In this document: piece after piece, positions 27,680-36,311 of the stretch | Numbering within the stretch: the stretch's first letter is position 1 | How the letters are laid out: each line of letters begins with the position of its first letter | Assembly: GCA_963677785.2 (NCBI GenBank) | Contig: CAXXDH010000003.1 | Location: 3,720,001-3,784,000, forward strand | Direction: 5' to 3' | Origin: G963665495 sp963677785 | GTDB taxonomy: Bacteria > Desulfobacterota > Desulfovibrionia > Desulfovibrionales > Desulfovibrionaceae | Length of the DNA stretch: 64,000 nt | Notes under the pieces: generated by a model | What the model was told of the DNA's origin: nothing | Seen by the model: the letters and a program-made list of their open reading frames with translations, nothing else | The model's database searches: none | Position numbers and translations under genes: made by a program

Positions 27680-27716
27680 TTGACAGTGTTGTGTCCGCTT
27701 GTTAAATTGATCACAA
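27680..27716 (+). promoter_or_regulatory. Leader promoter upstream of aprBA with Rex-like operator
   Basis: TTGACA (27680-27685), a 17-base spacer and TAAATT (27703-27708) form a sigma-70-type promoter. TTGTTAAATTGATCACAA (27699-27716) covers the -10 box and matches 14 of 18 positions of the Rex palindrome, with the outer half-sites nearly perfect. Repressor binding there would block transcription. Confidence 0.72.
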
Positions 27717-27773
27717 GCGCAAAGGTTGTAGTATCTAATCCACTGATATTAAAGAACATCAGAGGTGTGTCCA

Positions 27774-27931
27774 TGACTAAGGGTCATCCGGCCCCATGTG
27801 AAGTTGGTTTCTTTTTGCTGAACTCTGAATCCCGGTTTCAGGTCTGGCAAAGAGGAAATATGACTGGTTCATGTGACACGTTGCGCGTTATGGCGCCGGC
27901 TGCAATTGTGTGGCGGTGCCATTTTAAATAG
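27774..27931 (+). CDS. Possible 52-residue leader peptide upstream of aprBA
   Basis: An ATG at 27774 follows AGAGGTG at 7-base spacing and sits about 60 bases downstream of the predicted start of transcription; the frame ends with TAG at 27929-27931, 14 bases before the hairpin at 27945. The peptide has three Cys and three Trp/Phe-rich stretches but no recognisable domain. It may be a regulatory leader ORF or chance; the promoter-ORF-terminator order is the only support. Confidence 0.35.
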
Positions 27932-27944
27932 TGCGAGTGGATTT

Positions 27945-27979
27945 GCAGGGGAGGCGTTTTGTCATCCCCTGCTTTTTTT
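27945..27979 (+). terminator. Terminator or attenuator between the leader promoter and aprB
   Basis: A perfect eight-pair stem GCAGGGGA / TCCCCTGC (27945-27952, 27965-27972) is followed by seven T. It lies between the promoter at 27680 and aprB at 28073, so it either ends a short leader transcript or acts as an attenuator. Confidence 0.75.
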
Positions 27980-28072
27980 CCCTGCTCGAACCTTTGCTGA
28001 GTCTCAGTTGTGAGCTTGGTGGAGGAGGTTTTGGGTGTAACCTTAATTAACATGTTGATCTGGAGGAAAGGT

Positions 28073-28555
28073 ATGCCTACTTTTGTTGATCCGGAAAAGT
28101 GTGATGGCTGCAAGGGCGGCGAGAAAACCGCCTGCATGTACATCTGCCCGAATGACCTTATGATTCTCGATCCGGACGAGATGAAGGCTTTTAACCAAGA
28201 GCCTGATGCATGCTGGGAGTGCTACTCCTGCGTGAAAATTTGCCCCCAGGGCGCCATTACCGCTCGTCCTTACGCTGACTTCGCTCCCATGGGCGGCACA
28301 AGTATTCCGCTGCGTGGTTCCGAAGATATCATGTGGACGGTTAAGTTCCGTAACGGCAATGTAAAACGGTTCAAATTCCCCATTCGTACCACTCCTGAAG
28401 GTTCCATCAAGCCCTTTGACGCTGCTACTGGCGATCTGGACAGTGAACTGCTTTGCACCGAGAGTGCGTTGGTAGATCCCAAGGAAGTCCTGGGCAAGAA
28501 GCTCGAAGTTGCCGAGCTCGACAAGACCGTGACAGTTAAGGCTTCTGCTGTTTAG
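28073..28555 (+). CDS. aprB: Adenylylsulfate reductase beta subunit
   Basis: A 160-residue iron-sulfur subunit of dissimilatory APS reductase. It holds two [4Fe-4S] sites: C10, C13, C21, C25 (with the insertion typical of AprB) and C47, C50, C53, C57. It passes electrons to the FAD of AprA in the cytoplasm. The ATG at 28073 follows GGAGGAAAGG; the open frame extending upstream is non-coding. It is 67 bases ahead of aprA, the standard aprBA order. Confidence 0.97.
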   Translation: MPTFVDPEKCDGCKGGEKTACMYICPNDLMILDPDEMKAFNQEPDACWECYSCVKICPQGAITARPYADFAPMGGTSIPLRGSEDIMWTVKFRNGNVKRFKFPIRTTPEGSIKPFDAATGDLDSELLCTESALVDPKEVLGKKLEVAELDKTVTVKASAV

Positions 28556-28622
28556 TTAACTTGTCTTTTGTATTAGGCTCATAATTTAGGAACCGAATAT
28601 TTGTTTAATTAAGGAGACAAAA

Positions 28623-30617
28623 ATGCCTCAGATTCCCGTTAAGGATATACCCAAGGGTCTTGCTCTGGCCGAGCCGACCATTGAAGAAAAAGAAGTAGAC
28701 ATTCTTTTGGTTGGTGGTGGTATGGGTAACTGCGGTGCCGCAGTTGAAATCATGGCTTGGAAGGACAAAGTTGATCCCAACATGAAGATTCTGTTGATCG
28801 ACAAAGCCGCTCTGGAGCGTTCCGGCGCCGTTGCTCAGGGTCTTTCCGCTATCAACACCTATGTTGGTAAAGAAAATGTGCCCGACGATTACGTCCGCAT
28901 GGTCCGCACCGACCTCATGCACCTCGTCCGCGAAGATCTGATCTTCGACCTCGGCCGCCACGTTGATGATTCCGTTCATCTGTTCGAGGCTTGGGGACTT
29001 CCTCTCTGGGTCAAGAAAGACGGCAAGAACCTCGACGGCCTGCAGGCCAAAGCCGCCGGCCTGGCCGTGCGTGAAGGCGCCGATCCCGTCCGTTCCGGTC
29101 GTTGGCAGATCATGATCAACGGTGAGTCCTACAAGGTCATCGTTGCTGAAGCCGCCAAGAACGCCCTGGGCGAAGAACGCCTCCAGGAACGTGTTTTCAT
29201 CGTTAAGCTGCTGCTGGACGCCAATACCCCTAACCGCATCGCCGGTGCCGTTGGCTTCAACCTGCGCGAAAACAAAGTGCACATCTACAAGACCAACGCC
29301 ATGGTAGTTGCCTGCGGTGGTGCTGTTAACGTGTACAAGCCCCGCTCCACTGGTGAGGGTATGGGTCGCGCCTGGTACCCCGTATGGAACGCCGGTTCCA
29401 CCTACACCATGTGTGCTCAGGTCGGCGCTGAAATGACCATGATGGAAAACCGCTTCGTCCCCGCTCGCTTCAAAGACGGTTACGGTCCGGTTGGCGCATG
29501 GTTCCTGCTCTTCAAGGCCAAAGCCACCAACTTCAAGGGTGAAGACTACTGCGTGACCAACCGCGCCATGTTGAAGCCTTACGAAGAGCGCGGCTACGCC
29601 AAGGGCAACATCATCCCCACCTGCCTGCGTAACCACATGATGCTCCGTGAAATGCGCGAAGGCCGTGGTCCCATCTACATGGACACCAAGACCGCTCTGC
29701 TGACCACCTTTGAGACCCTGACTCCTGCCGAGCAGAAGCACCTCGAGTCCGAAGCTTGGGAAGACTTCCTCGACATGTGTGTTGGCCAGGCCAACCTCTG
29801 GGCCGCCACCAACACCCAGCCTGAAGAAAAGGGTTCCGAGATCATGCCCACCGAGCCTTACCTGCTCGGTTCGCACTCCGGTTGCTGCGGCATCTGGGTT
29901 TCCGGTCCGGACGAAGCCTGGGTTCCTGACGACTACAAAGTAAAAGCCGACAACGGCAAAGTCTACAACCGTATGACTACGGTCAACGGTCTGTTCACCT
30001 GCGCTGACGGCGTTGGCGCTTCCGGCCACAAGTTCTCCTCCGGTTCCCACGCTGAAGGTCGTATCGTTGGTAAGCAGATGGTTCGCTGGGTTGCTGATCA
30101 CAAAGACTTCAAGCCCGCCATCAAAGAAAACGCTGACGAGATGAAGCAGCTGATCTACCGTCCTTACTACAACTTTGAAGCCGGTAAGGGCGCTTCCACT
30201 GATCCCGTCGTCAACCCCGAATACATTTCGCCCAAGAACTTCATGATGCGCCTCGTTAAGTGCACCGATGAATACGGCGGTGGTATCGGTACGTACTACA
30301 CCTGCTCCGAGGCCTCTCTGGCAACCGGTTTCGAACTTCTCGACATGCTCGAAGAAGACTCTCTGAAACTGGCTGCTCGCGACCTCCACGAACTGCTCCG
30401 CTGCTGGGAAAACTACCATCGTCTCTGGACGGTACGTTTGCACATGCAGCACATCTCCTTCCGCGAAGAATCCCGCTACCCCGGTTTCTACTACCGTGCT
30501 GACTTCCTGGGTATCGACGATGCCAAGTGGAAATGCTTTGTAAACTCCAAGTACGATGTGGAGAAGGGCGAGACGACTATCTACAAAAAGCCTTTCTACC
30601 AGATCATTCCTGACTAG
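28623..30617 (+). CDS. aprA: Adenylylsulfate reductase alpha subunit
   Basis: The 664-residue FAD subunit reduces APS to sulfite and AMP. The N-terminal dinucleotide-binding motif (ILLVGGGMGNCGAA) and the fumarate-reductase-like flavoprotein fold are clear, and the substrate-site region (RSGRWQIMINGESYK, NRFVPARFKDGYGPVGAW) is intact. The length is normal for the family. AAGGAG precedes the ATG. Codon use is strongly biased to C-ending and frequent codons, as expected for one of the most abundant proteins of a sulfate reducer; the unusually long antisense open frames over this gene are a by-product of that bias. It is followed by two hairpins before qmoA. Confidence 0.98.
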   Translation: MPQIPVKDIPKGLALAEPTIEEKEVDILLVGGGMGNCGAAVEIMAWKDKVDPNMKILLIDKAALERSGAVAQGLSAINTYVGKENVPDDYVRMVRTDLMHLVREDLIFDLGRHVDDSVHLFEAWGLPLWVKKDGKNLDGLQAKAAGLAVREGADPVRSGRWQIMINGESYKVIVAEAAKNALGEERLQERVFIVKLLLDANTPNRIAGAVGFNLRENKVHIYKTNAMVVACGGAVNVYKPRSTGEGMGRAWYPVWNAGSTYTMCAQVGAEMTMMENRFVPARFKDGYGPVGAWFLLFKAKATNFKGEDYCVTNRAMLKPYEERGYAKGNIIPTCLRNHMMLREMREGRGPIYMDTKTALLTTFETLTPAEQKHLESEAWEDFLDMCVGQANLWAATNTQPEEKGSEIMPTEPYLLGSHSGCCGIWVSGPDEAWVPDDYKVKADNGKVYNRMTTVNGLFTCADGVGASGHKFSSGSHAEGRIVGKQMVRWVADHKDFKPAIKENADEMKQLIYRPYYNFEAGKGASTDPVVNPEYISPKNFMMRLVKCTDEYGGGIGTYYTCSEASLATGFELLDMLEEDSLKLAARDLHELLRCWENYHRLWTVRLHMQHISFREESRYPGFYYRADFLGIDDAKWKCFVNSKYDVEKGETTIYKKPFYQIIPD

Positions 30618-30627
30618 TCTCATTCCA

Positions 30628-30664
30628 GCGGCTGCGGGCCTGGCCCGCAGCCGCGTTTTTTTTT
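30628..30664 (+). terminator. Strong intrinsic terminator after aprA
   Basis: A perfect 13-pair stem (GCGGCTGCGGGCC, 30628-30640, with 30642-30654) with a minimal loop is followed by a run of about nine T. It should end most aprBA transcripts. Confidence 0.9.
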
Positions 30665-30668
30665 GAGA

Positions 30669-30729
30669 TGGTCTAAACTGAAGCTTTGACTGGAATGCTC
30701 CAGTCGCTGCTTTAGTTTAGGCCATTTTT
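30669..30729 (+). terminator. Second long hairpin in the qmoA leader
   Basis: Outer arms TGGTCTAAACTGAAGC (30669-30684) and GCTTTAGTTTAGGCCA (30709-30724) pair over 16 bases with two G-T pairs; an inner stem GACTGGA / TCCAGTC (30688-30694, 30699-30705) continues it. Five T follow. It ends 32 bases before the qmoA start and could be a second terminator, an attenuator or an mRNA-stabilising element. Confidence 0.7.
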
Positions 30730-30761
30730 AAGGGGCCGAAAAACACGTACGGAGGATTACA

Positions 30762-31997
30762 ATGTCTAACTCGATACTCGTTGTCGGAGGCGGGTTTAGT
30801 GGAATCACTGCCGCCCTTGAGGCTGCTGAAGTGGGCTATGAGGTCTTCATCGTGGAGAAGAGCCCCTACCTCGGCGGCCGTGTGGCGCAGTTGACCAAGT
30901 ACTTCCCCAAGCTTTGTCCTCCGTCCTGTGGCCTGGAAATTCAATTCCAGCGTATTAAAAAGAACCCGAATGTTAAGTTCTTTACGCAGGCCGAGGTAGT
31001 CTCAGTCTCCGGGTCAAAGGGCGCTTACACTGTAAAGGTGCGTATTTCGCCGCGTTACACTGCTGCGCATAGCGCGAATCTCGCACCTCTGGCGGACAAG
31101 CTCGAGTCCACTGTTGAAAACGATTTCAATTTTGGGCTTGATACCAAAAAACCTCTTTCGATGGACATGCCGTTCGCCTTCCCGCACCGCTGGGTATTGG
31201 ACAAATCGGCTCTGACTGAAGAAGAGAGCAACCAGCTCCATGTCGATCCGAACATCGACCTGGACGAAACCGTGAAAGAAATTGAGCTGAATGTCGGCAG
31301 CATCGTTATCGCAACCGGCTGGAAGCCCTACGATGCGTCTAAACTGACGAATCTGGGCGCCAATCAGATCAAAAACTGCATCAGCAATATGCAGATGGAG
31401 CGGCTCGCCTCTCCTACCGGTCCCACCAAGGGAAAAATTCAGCGCCCGTCGGACAGCGCCGCTCCTCAGAACATTGCGTTTGTCCAGTGCGCAGGATCCC
31501 GTGATCAGAACCATCTGAATTATTGCTCGTACATTTGCTGCATGGCTTCCCTCAAGCAGGCCACCTATGTCCGCGAGCAGTATCCAGACGCGGAAATAAC
31601 CATCTACTATATCGATCTGCGTACGCCTGAACGTTATGACAAGTTCATGCGCAAGGTTCGCGCCGACGACAAAGTGAAATTCGTCAAAGGCAAAGTCGCC
31701 GGTGTTGCCGAAGAAGTTAACGGTGACATCACCATTGAGGTTGAAGATGCCGTACGCGGTATCAAGAAAAAAGTTCGCCATGATCTGGTTGTCTTGGCCA
31801 CGGGAATGCAACCGAGCATTGCCGGGTGCAAGCTTCCGATCGATGTGCCGGTGGATGAGGATGGGTTCATTATTGGTGGTGAGGAAAAAGGCATTTTCGC
31901 TGCTGGCTGTGCCAAAAAGCCTCTTGATGTCATGAAATCCGCTCAGTCCGCCACCGGCGCCGCGATGAAAGCGATTGAAACGGTGAGAGGGAGGTAG
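30762..31997 (+). CDS. qmoA: Quinone-interacting membrane-bound oxidoreductase subunit QmoA
   Basis: A 411-residue flavoprotein related to HdrA of heterodisulfide reductase. The FAD motif VVGGGFSGITAALEAAEVG opens the protein, GGRVAQL and CPPSCGLEIQFQRI follow, and ATGMQPS and FAAGCAKKPLDVMKS mark the end of the flavin fold. It forms part of the QmoABC complex that carries electrons from menaquinol toward AprBA. CGGAGG precedes the ATG. It is the first of four closely spaced qmo genes. Confidence 0.97.
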   Translation: MSNSILVVGGGFSGITAALEAAEVGYEVFIVEKSPYLGGRVAQLTKYFPKLCPPSCGLEIQFQRIKKNPNVKFFTQAEVVSVSGSKGAYTVKVRISPRYTAAHSANLAPLADKLESTVENDFNFGLDTKKPLSMDMPFAFPHRWVLDKSALTEEESNQLHVDPNIDLDETVKEIELNVGSIVIATGWKPYDASKLTNLGANQIKNCISNMQMERLASPTGPTKGKIQRPSDSAAPQNIAFVQCAGSRDQNHLNYCSYICCMASLKQATYVREQYPDAEITIYYIDLRTPERYDKFMRKVRADDKVKFVKGKVAGVAEEVNGDITIEVEDAVRGIKKKVRHDLVVLATGMQPSIAGCKLPIDVPVDEDGFIIGGEEKGIFAAGCAKKPLDVMKSAQSATGAAMKAIETVRGR

Positions 31998-32003
31998 TTC
32001 GCA

Positions 32004-34262
32004 ATGGCCGAAAAAATAGGAGTCTACTTCGACCAATCCAGCATTGGTCCGCAACTCGACCTCGATGAGCTGGTTTCAGCTGTCGAAAACAAGTGGGGCG
32101 GCGTTTGTCCGCTGGTCAAAACCCACCCCGTGCTGGCTAGTGAGGATGGCCGAAAAATGATCCAGGCCGATATCGCGGAATCGGAACTGGATGCCGTGCT
32201 CATTTGCGGATCCTCTCCGCGTGTTGATTGGGACATATATGACTTCGGGCCCAAAATCATGGTTGATCGCGTCAACCTGCGCGAACAATGCGTGATGAGC
32301 TTCATGGAGCCTGACGGCAGCGTGCCCGAGGCTGACGAGCAGCCCGAAATGCTGGCCCAGATCGCTAAAGATTATGTCTTCATGTACGTAGCCAAAATGA
32401 AGAACATGTCCATCCCGCAGCCTGAAATTCCCGAAATCACCAAGACCATTATGGTCATCGGTGGTGGTTGGTCCGGATTGGCCGCTGCTACTCATGTCGC
32501 CAATGCGGGCTACAGCGTGGTTCTGGTGGAAAAAAAGGACGCTCTTGGTGGTGCGGCTGCCGCCATGTACAAGACAGCCCCGTTGAGCTACCCCTACGAC
32601 CAGGCCGTACCTACCGGCATTGAAAAGAAAATCGAAGCCGTTGAATCCAACGAAGCTATCAAAGTCTACACCGGGTCCGTGCTGAACAAGCTTGAAGGCG
32701 CTCCCGGAATGTATACCGCCACCATCACCACGCCATCCGGCGAGGTTACCGCTCCCATTGGTGCCGTTGTGCTTTGCGCCGGTTGGGGAGCTCAGGACAC
32801 TTCCTACCTCGAACCGCTGGGATACGGGAAGCTGCCCAATGTTGTCACCAGCAAAGAATTCGAAGCGCTTGCCAACGAAGGCAAACTGCCTAAGAAAGTC
32901 GCTTTTATTCTGAATACCAATAACTGCGAACCCGAAGGGGACATTTACGCCAAGGCGTGTGAAGAACCTGCGGAAGAAGCCGAGACGGAAGAAGAAGATG
33001 CAAAGGCCTACCATCATAAAGATATGGAAGGTTACCAGCATCTGCCCATGTCGCAGGGCGTCAGCAGCGTTGTCGCTCTGAAGCAGGCCGGTTATGTTCG
33101 CGAAAAGAACAGCGACGGCCTTGCCTTCATCTTTTACGACAACATGATTGTCCAGGGCATCCACGAGCGTTACTACAAAGCCGCTCAGGATAATCCCGGC
33201 GTCATGCTCACCAAGGGCGACATTCTCGGTATCACCGAAGAAGCCGGCGGACTGGTTGTCAAAGCCACCAATACGCTTCTTGGCGAAGACATCGAAGTCA
33301 AAGTGGACATGGTCGTAGTTCCCACGGGTATCGTTCCTGCCACGGCAAAAGATCCCATCATGAACTTCGTTTACCGCCAGGGCCCCAACTTCCCGGACCT
33401 CGAACTTTTCGAAGGCTTTGCTGATTCGAACTACATCTGCTTTCCTTACGAAACTCGCCGTACCGGCGTTTACGCTGCGGGTTGTATTCGTCAGCCCATG
33501 CTGATGGACGCCGCCGAGGACGATGCAGCTGGTGCCGCCCTCAAGGCCATCCAGTGTATCGAAAGCGCGAATCGCGGCGTATCCGTGCATCCGCGCTCCG
33601 GTGACCTGTCTTACCCGGTTTTCAACTTCGTTCGTTGTACGCAGTGTAAGCGCTGTACCGAAGAATGCCCGTTTGGCGCTCTTGATGATGACGAGAAGGG
33701 AACGCCGATGCCCAACCCGACCCGCTGCCGCCGCTGCGGTACGTGTATGGGCGCCTGCCCCGAACGCGTCATCTCCTTTGACTCCTATGGCATCGGTATG
33801 ATGAGCGAAATGGTCAAACAGTACTCGGTTCCGGACAACATCGACGATGGCGGACCGCGTATTTTGATCATGGCTTGTGAAAACGACGCCTATCCGGCTC
33901 TGGATATGGCTGCTCTGCGCGGGCACAAGTGGAGTCCCTACGTACGCATCATGCCTGTCCGCTGCCTGGGCTCGGTGAACGCGATCTGGATCAAAGACGC
34001 AATGAGTCGCGGAACCGATGGTGTTATGCTCTTGGGTTGTAAGTACGGTGACGACTATCAGTGTCACTTTGTCAAAGGCTCTGAAATCTGCAACCGCCGT
34101 AAGGAAAACATCGCCGAGACCCTGAATCAGTTGGGAATTGAGCCCGAGCGTGTTGAGCAGTACGAAATTGCCATTGACGAGTACGACAAGGTGCCCGAGC
34201 TGATCAAGGAATTCATGGATCTGGTTCTCAAGCTGGGACCGAATCCGTTCAAGGGCTATTAG
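32004..34262 (+). CDS. qmoB: Quinone-interacting oxidoreductase subunit QmoB (HdrA-MvhD type)
   Basis: The 752-residue protein starts 6 bases after qmoA. The HdrA-like FAD domain begins near 148 (MVIGGGWSGLAAATHVANAG). Two [4Fe-4S] motifs sit near 545-590 (CTQCKRCTEECP, CRRCGTCMGACP). The last 140 residues are an MvhD/FlpD-like domain (ILIMACENDAYPALD, VRCLGSVNAIWIKDA, LGCKYGDDYQCHF). This is the standard QmoB layout; the protein is thought to link QmoA/QmoC electron flow to APS reductase. Confidence 0.97.
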   Translation: MAEKIGVYFDQSSIGPQLDLDELVSAVENKWGGVCPLVKTHPVLASEDGRKMIQADIAESELDAVLICGSSPRVDWDIYDFGPKIMVDRVNLREQCVMSFMEPDGSVPEADEQPEMLAQIAKDYVFMYVAKMKNMSIPQPEIPEITKTIMVIGGGWSGLAAATHVANAGYSVVLVEKKDALGGAAAAMYKTAPLSYPYDQAVPTGIEKKIEAVESNEAIKVYTGSVLNKLEGAPGMYTATITTPSGEVTAPIGAVVLCAGWGAQDTSYLEPLGYGKLPNVVTSKEFEALANEGKLPKKVAFILNTNNCEPEGDIYAKACEEPAEEAETEEEDAKAYHHKDMEGYQHLPMSQGVSSVVALKQAGYVREKNSDGLAFIFYDNMIVQGIHERYYKAAQDNPGVMLTKGDILGITEEAGGLVVKATNTLLGEDIEVKVDMVVVPTGIVPATAKDPIMNFVYRQGPNFPDLELFEGFADSNYICFPYETRRTGVYAAGCIRQPMLMDAAEDDAAGAALKAIQCIESANRGVSVHPRSGDLSYPVFNFVRCTQCKRCTEECPFGALDDDEKGTPMPNPTRCRRCGTCMGACPERVISFDSYGIGMMSEMVKQYSVPDNIDDGGPRILIMACENDAYPALDMAALRGHKWSPYVRIMPVRCLGSVNAIWIKDAMSRGTDGVMLLGCKYGDDYQCHFVKGSEICNRRKENIAETLNQLGIEPERVEQYEIAIDEYDKVPELIKEFMDLVLKLGPNPFKGY

Positions 34263-34275
34263 GAGGAATAGGAAC

Positions 34276-35454
34276 ATGGCGCAACGCATTGAACCGGACC
34301 TTCAGTTTATTGAGGAGTTGCAGTCCGTTGGCGGGGAGTCACTGAAAAAGTGTTATCAGTGCGCTACCTGCAGCGTGGTCTGTCCAATATCTCCCACAAG
34401 CGAACCGTTTCCTCGCAAGGAAATGGTTTGGGCGCAGTGGGGACTCAAGGACAAACTTATTAACGATATCGATATCTGGCTTTGCCATAACTGCGGCACG
34501 TGTTCGGATATGTGCCCGCGCGGCGCCAAGCCTGGTGATCTGCTCTCCGCTTTGCGGAACATGACCTACCGCAGGCTTGTCGGACCAAGCGCGTTCGGCA
34601 AATGGATGACCTCCGCCAAGTATCTGCCGTTTCTTATGGCTTTGCCGTTTGTTATCTTCCTGCTCATCTGGATTGGCCGGGCTTCTTACCTGGGCACCGC
34701 CTTTCCCACCGAGCCGGACGGCAGCATCGTATACGGCAATCTGTTTGTCGGTGATTACTTTATCGATCCGCTTTTCATGATCGCCTTTTTCTTCGCAGTG
34801 TTCAAAATTTTGAGCGGTACGAAGAAATTGATCGCTTCCATAAAGCCTGAAGGCGAACTGATTTATATTGGCGAGAAAAAACATTGGGCCAAGCACTTGG
34901 TTGAAGTGATCTTCACCGAGATTCTTCCCCACAAAAAATTCAAAGATTGCGGCGACGATAAGATGGATCGCAAGATCGGCCATATGTGTCTGCTTTTTGG
35001 CTTTATCGCGCTAGCCATCGTTACCGGTATTGTGGCTGTCGGGCACTGGGGCGCTTCCGCATTCGGCATCCTGCCCGAAGCATTCGGCCATTATACCCAT
35101 ACTCCGATGGATCAGGCCAATGTCATCAAGCTGCTGGCCAACCTGGGCGCAATCCTGCTGCTCGTGGGCCTGCTGCTGTTGACCATACGCCGCCTTACCT
35201 TTGATGATAAAAAGCAGAGCTCGTCTTTTTACGACTGGTACCTGCTCATCCTTATCTGGGCAGTGGCGCTGACCGGTATCGGCAGTGAACTGTTCCGTCT
35301 GGCCGGCCTCAAGTACCTGGCCTTTCCGACGTACTTCCTGCATTTGAATGCGGTCTTCATGCTCTTCTTCTATATGCCCTGGTCCAAACTCGGGCATTTG
35401 GTATACAGGACCGCTGCGCTTACATACGCACGTTATATTGGCCGGAGCGTTTAG
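34276..35454 (+). CDS. qmoC: Quinone-interacting oxidoreductase membrane subunit QmoC
   Basis: The 392-residue protein combines an HdrC-like iron-sulfur part and an HdrE-like membrane part. Two [4Fe-4S] motifs lie at the N-terminus (CYQCATCSVVCP at 26-37; CHNCGTCSDMCP about 45 residues on). About six membrane helices follow, starting near residue 115, and should bind heme b and menaquinol. AGGAGG lies before the ATG and qmoB ends 13 bases upstream. It is the quinol-oxidising anchor of the Qmo complex. Confidence 0.97.
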   Translation: MAQRIEPDLQFIEELQSVGGESLKKCYQCATCSVVCPISPTSEPFPRKEMVWAQWGLKDKLINDIDIWLCHNCGTCSDMCPRGAKPGDLLSALRNMTYRRLVGPSAFGKWMTSAKYLPFLMALPFVIFLLIWIGRASYLGTAFPTEPDGSIVYGNLFVGDYFIDPLFMIAFFFAVFKILSGTKKLIASIKPEGELIYIGEKKHWAKHLVEVIFTEILPHKKFKDCGDDKMDRKIGHMCLLFGFIALAIVTGIVAVGHWGASAFGILPEAFGHYTHTPMDQANVIKLLANLGAILLLVGLLLLTIRRLTFDDKKQSSSFYDWYLLILIWAVALTGIGSELFRLAGLKYLAFPTYFLHLNAVFMLFFYMPWSKLGHLVYRTAALTYARYIGRSV

Positions 35455-35516
35455 GCGCATGACGGCGTTAACCAAATTAGAAAGAAATATTTGCTCTCAA
35501 TTATAAGGAGGCGAAA

Positions 35517-36251
35517 ATGTCTGAAGAACGCAAAGTATTCAAGATCGAGAAAGTTCTCGCTTTGCTGGCCGGCAAAACCGGCGGAGAGGTTTCCGAACTG
35601 CTTTTCTTCCTTACCCAGCAGGATCTCGATGCCACTGGTGAGGCCATGGTCGCCCCTCTGGCCAAAGCCTGGCTCTGCAGCCAGCATCCTCCCTTCCTGG
35701 ATTGCCGTTTTACCCCGGAATCCATTTATGAAGACTGGATTGCCGCCAACGCCAAGAAAATCGGTGACAACGTATCCCTCAAGCCCATTCTGGAAGATGA
35801 TATGGCTCCGATCATCACCGTTATCGAAACCTTGGCCCAGCAGAAGGCCACTGTTGCCGAACAGGCTGAGAAATTAGCCGGACTCGAGGCCAAAGTAGCT
35901 GAACTCGAGCCTTTCGAAGCCAAGGCTGCCGAGCTTGAGAAAAAGGTCGCCGGACTCGAAGGCGACAAAGAAAAGCTGAACAAGGACGTTGTTGCGCTCA
36001 AGAAAGAAACCGCCGCTTTCCAGGGCAAACTGCCTGTTGCTGAAAGCGAATTGAATGATACCATCAAGGATATCGTAACCAAGGCCCTGAAAGACGCTGT
36101 TGCTTCCGTGCCCGCCGGTGCCGCCGGCGCTGTGGCCGCCGAAGGTGGAGAAGCAGCTGCTGAAGCCGCTCCCGAAGAAGCAGGCGGCGGTGTGCCTGAC
36201 GATTTCGGTTTCGGTGCTTCCGGTGCCGATGGCGATGGTTTCGGCTTCTAA
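35517..36251 (+). CDS. qmoD: QmoD, promoter-distal qmo gene
   Basis: The 244-residue soluble protein is at the position of qmoD in Desulfovibrio. Residues about 1-105 form a globular helical part (KIEKVLALLAGKTGGEVSEL, with Cys53 and Cys61). A heptad-rich coiled coil follows at about 112-165 (KLAGLEAKVAELEPFEAKAA repeats), and the protein ends in an Ala/Gly/Glu-rich, disordered tail closing with repeated FGFG-like segments. No cofactor motif is visible. AGGAGG precedes the ATG, 62 bases after qmoC. Deletion of qmoABC together with this gene is known to stop growth on sulfate, but its own role is not defined. Confidence 0.85.
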   Translation: MSEERKVFKIEKVLALLAGKTGGEVSELLFFLTQQDLDATGEAMVAPLAKAWLCSQHPPFLDCRFTPESIYEDWIAANAKKIGDNVSLKPILEDDMAPIITVIETLAQQKATVAEQAEKLAGLEAKVAELEPFEAKAAELEKKVAGLEGDKEKLNKDVVALKKETAAFQGKLPVAESELNDTIKDIVTKALKDAVASVPAGAAGAVAAEGGEAAAEAAPEEAGGGVPDDFGFGASGADGDGFGF

Positions 36252-36273
36252 TTAGCTGTTCTTACCGCGATAT

Positions 36274-36311
36274 AAAGTCCTCTGTTGTTTGTGCAGCAGA
36301 GGACTTTTTTT
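36274..36311 (+). terminator. Intrinsic terminator of the qmo operon
   Basis: An 11-pair perfect stem AAAGTCCTCTG / CAGAGGACTTT (36274-36284, 36297-36307) runs into a T tract. Confidence 0.9.

Noticed and set aside
28605..30623. A 672-codon minus-strand open frame opposite aprA
   Set aside because: Strong codon bias of aprA removes stops from the antisense frame. The translation is low-complexity and not protein-like.
32076..34289. A 737-codon minus-strand open frame opposite qmoB
   Set aside because: Same effect over qmoB; no ribosome site, no recognisable motif.
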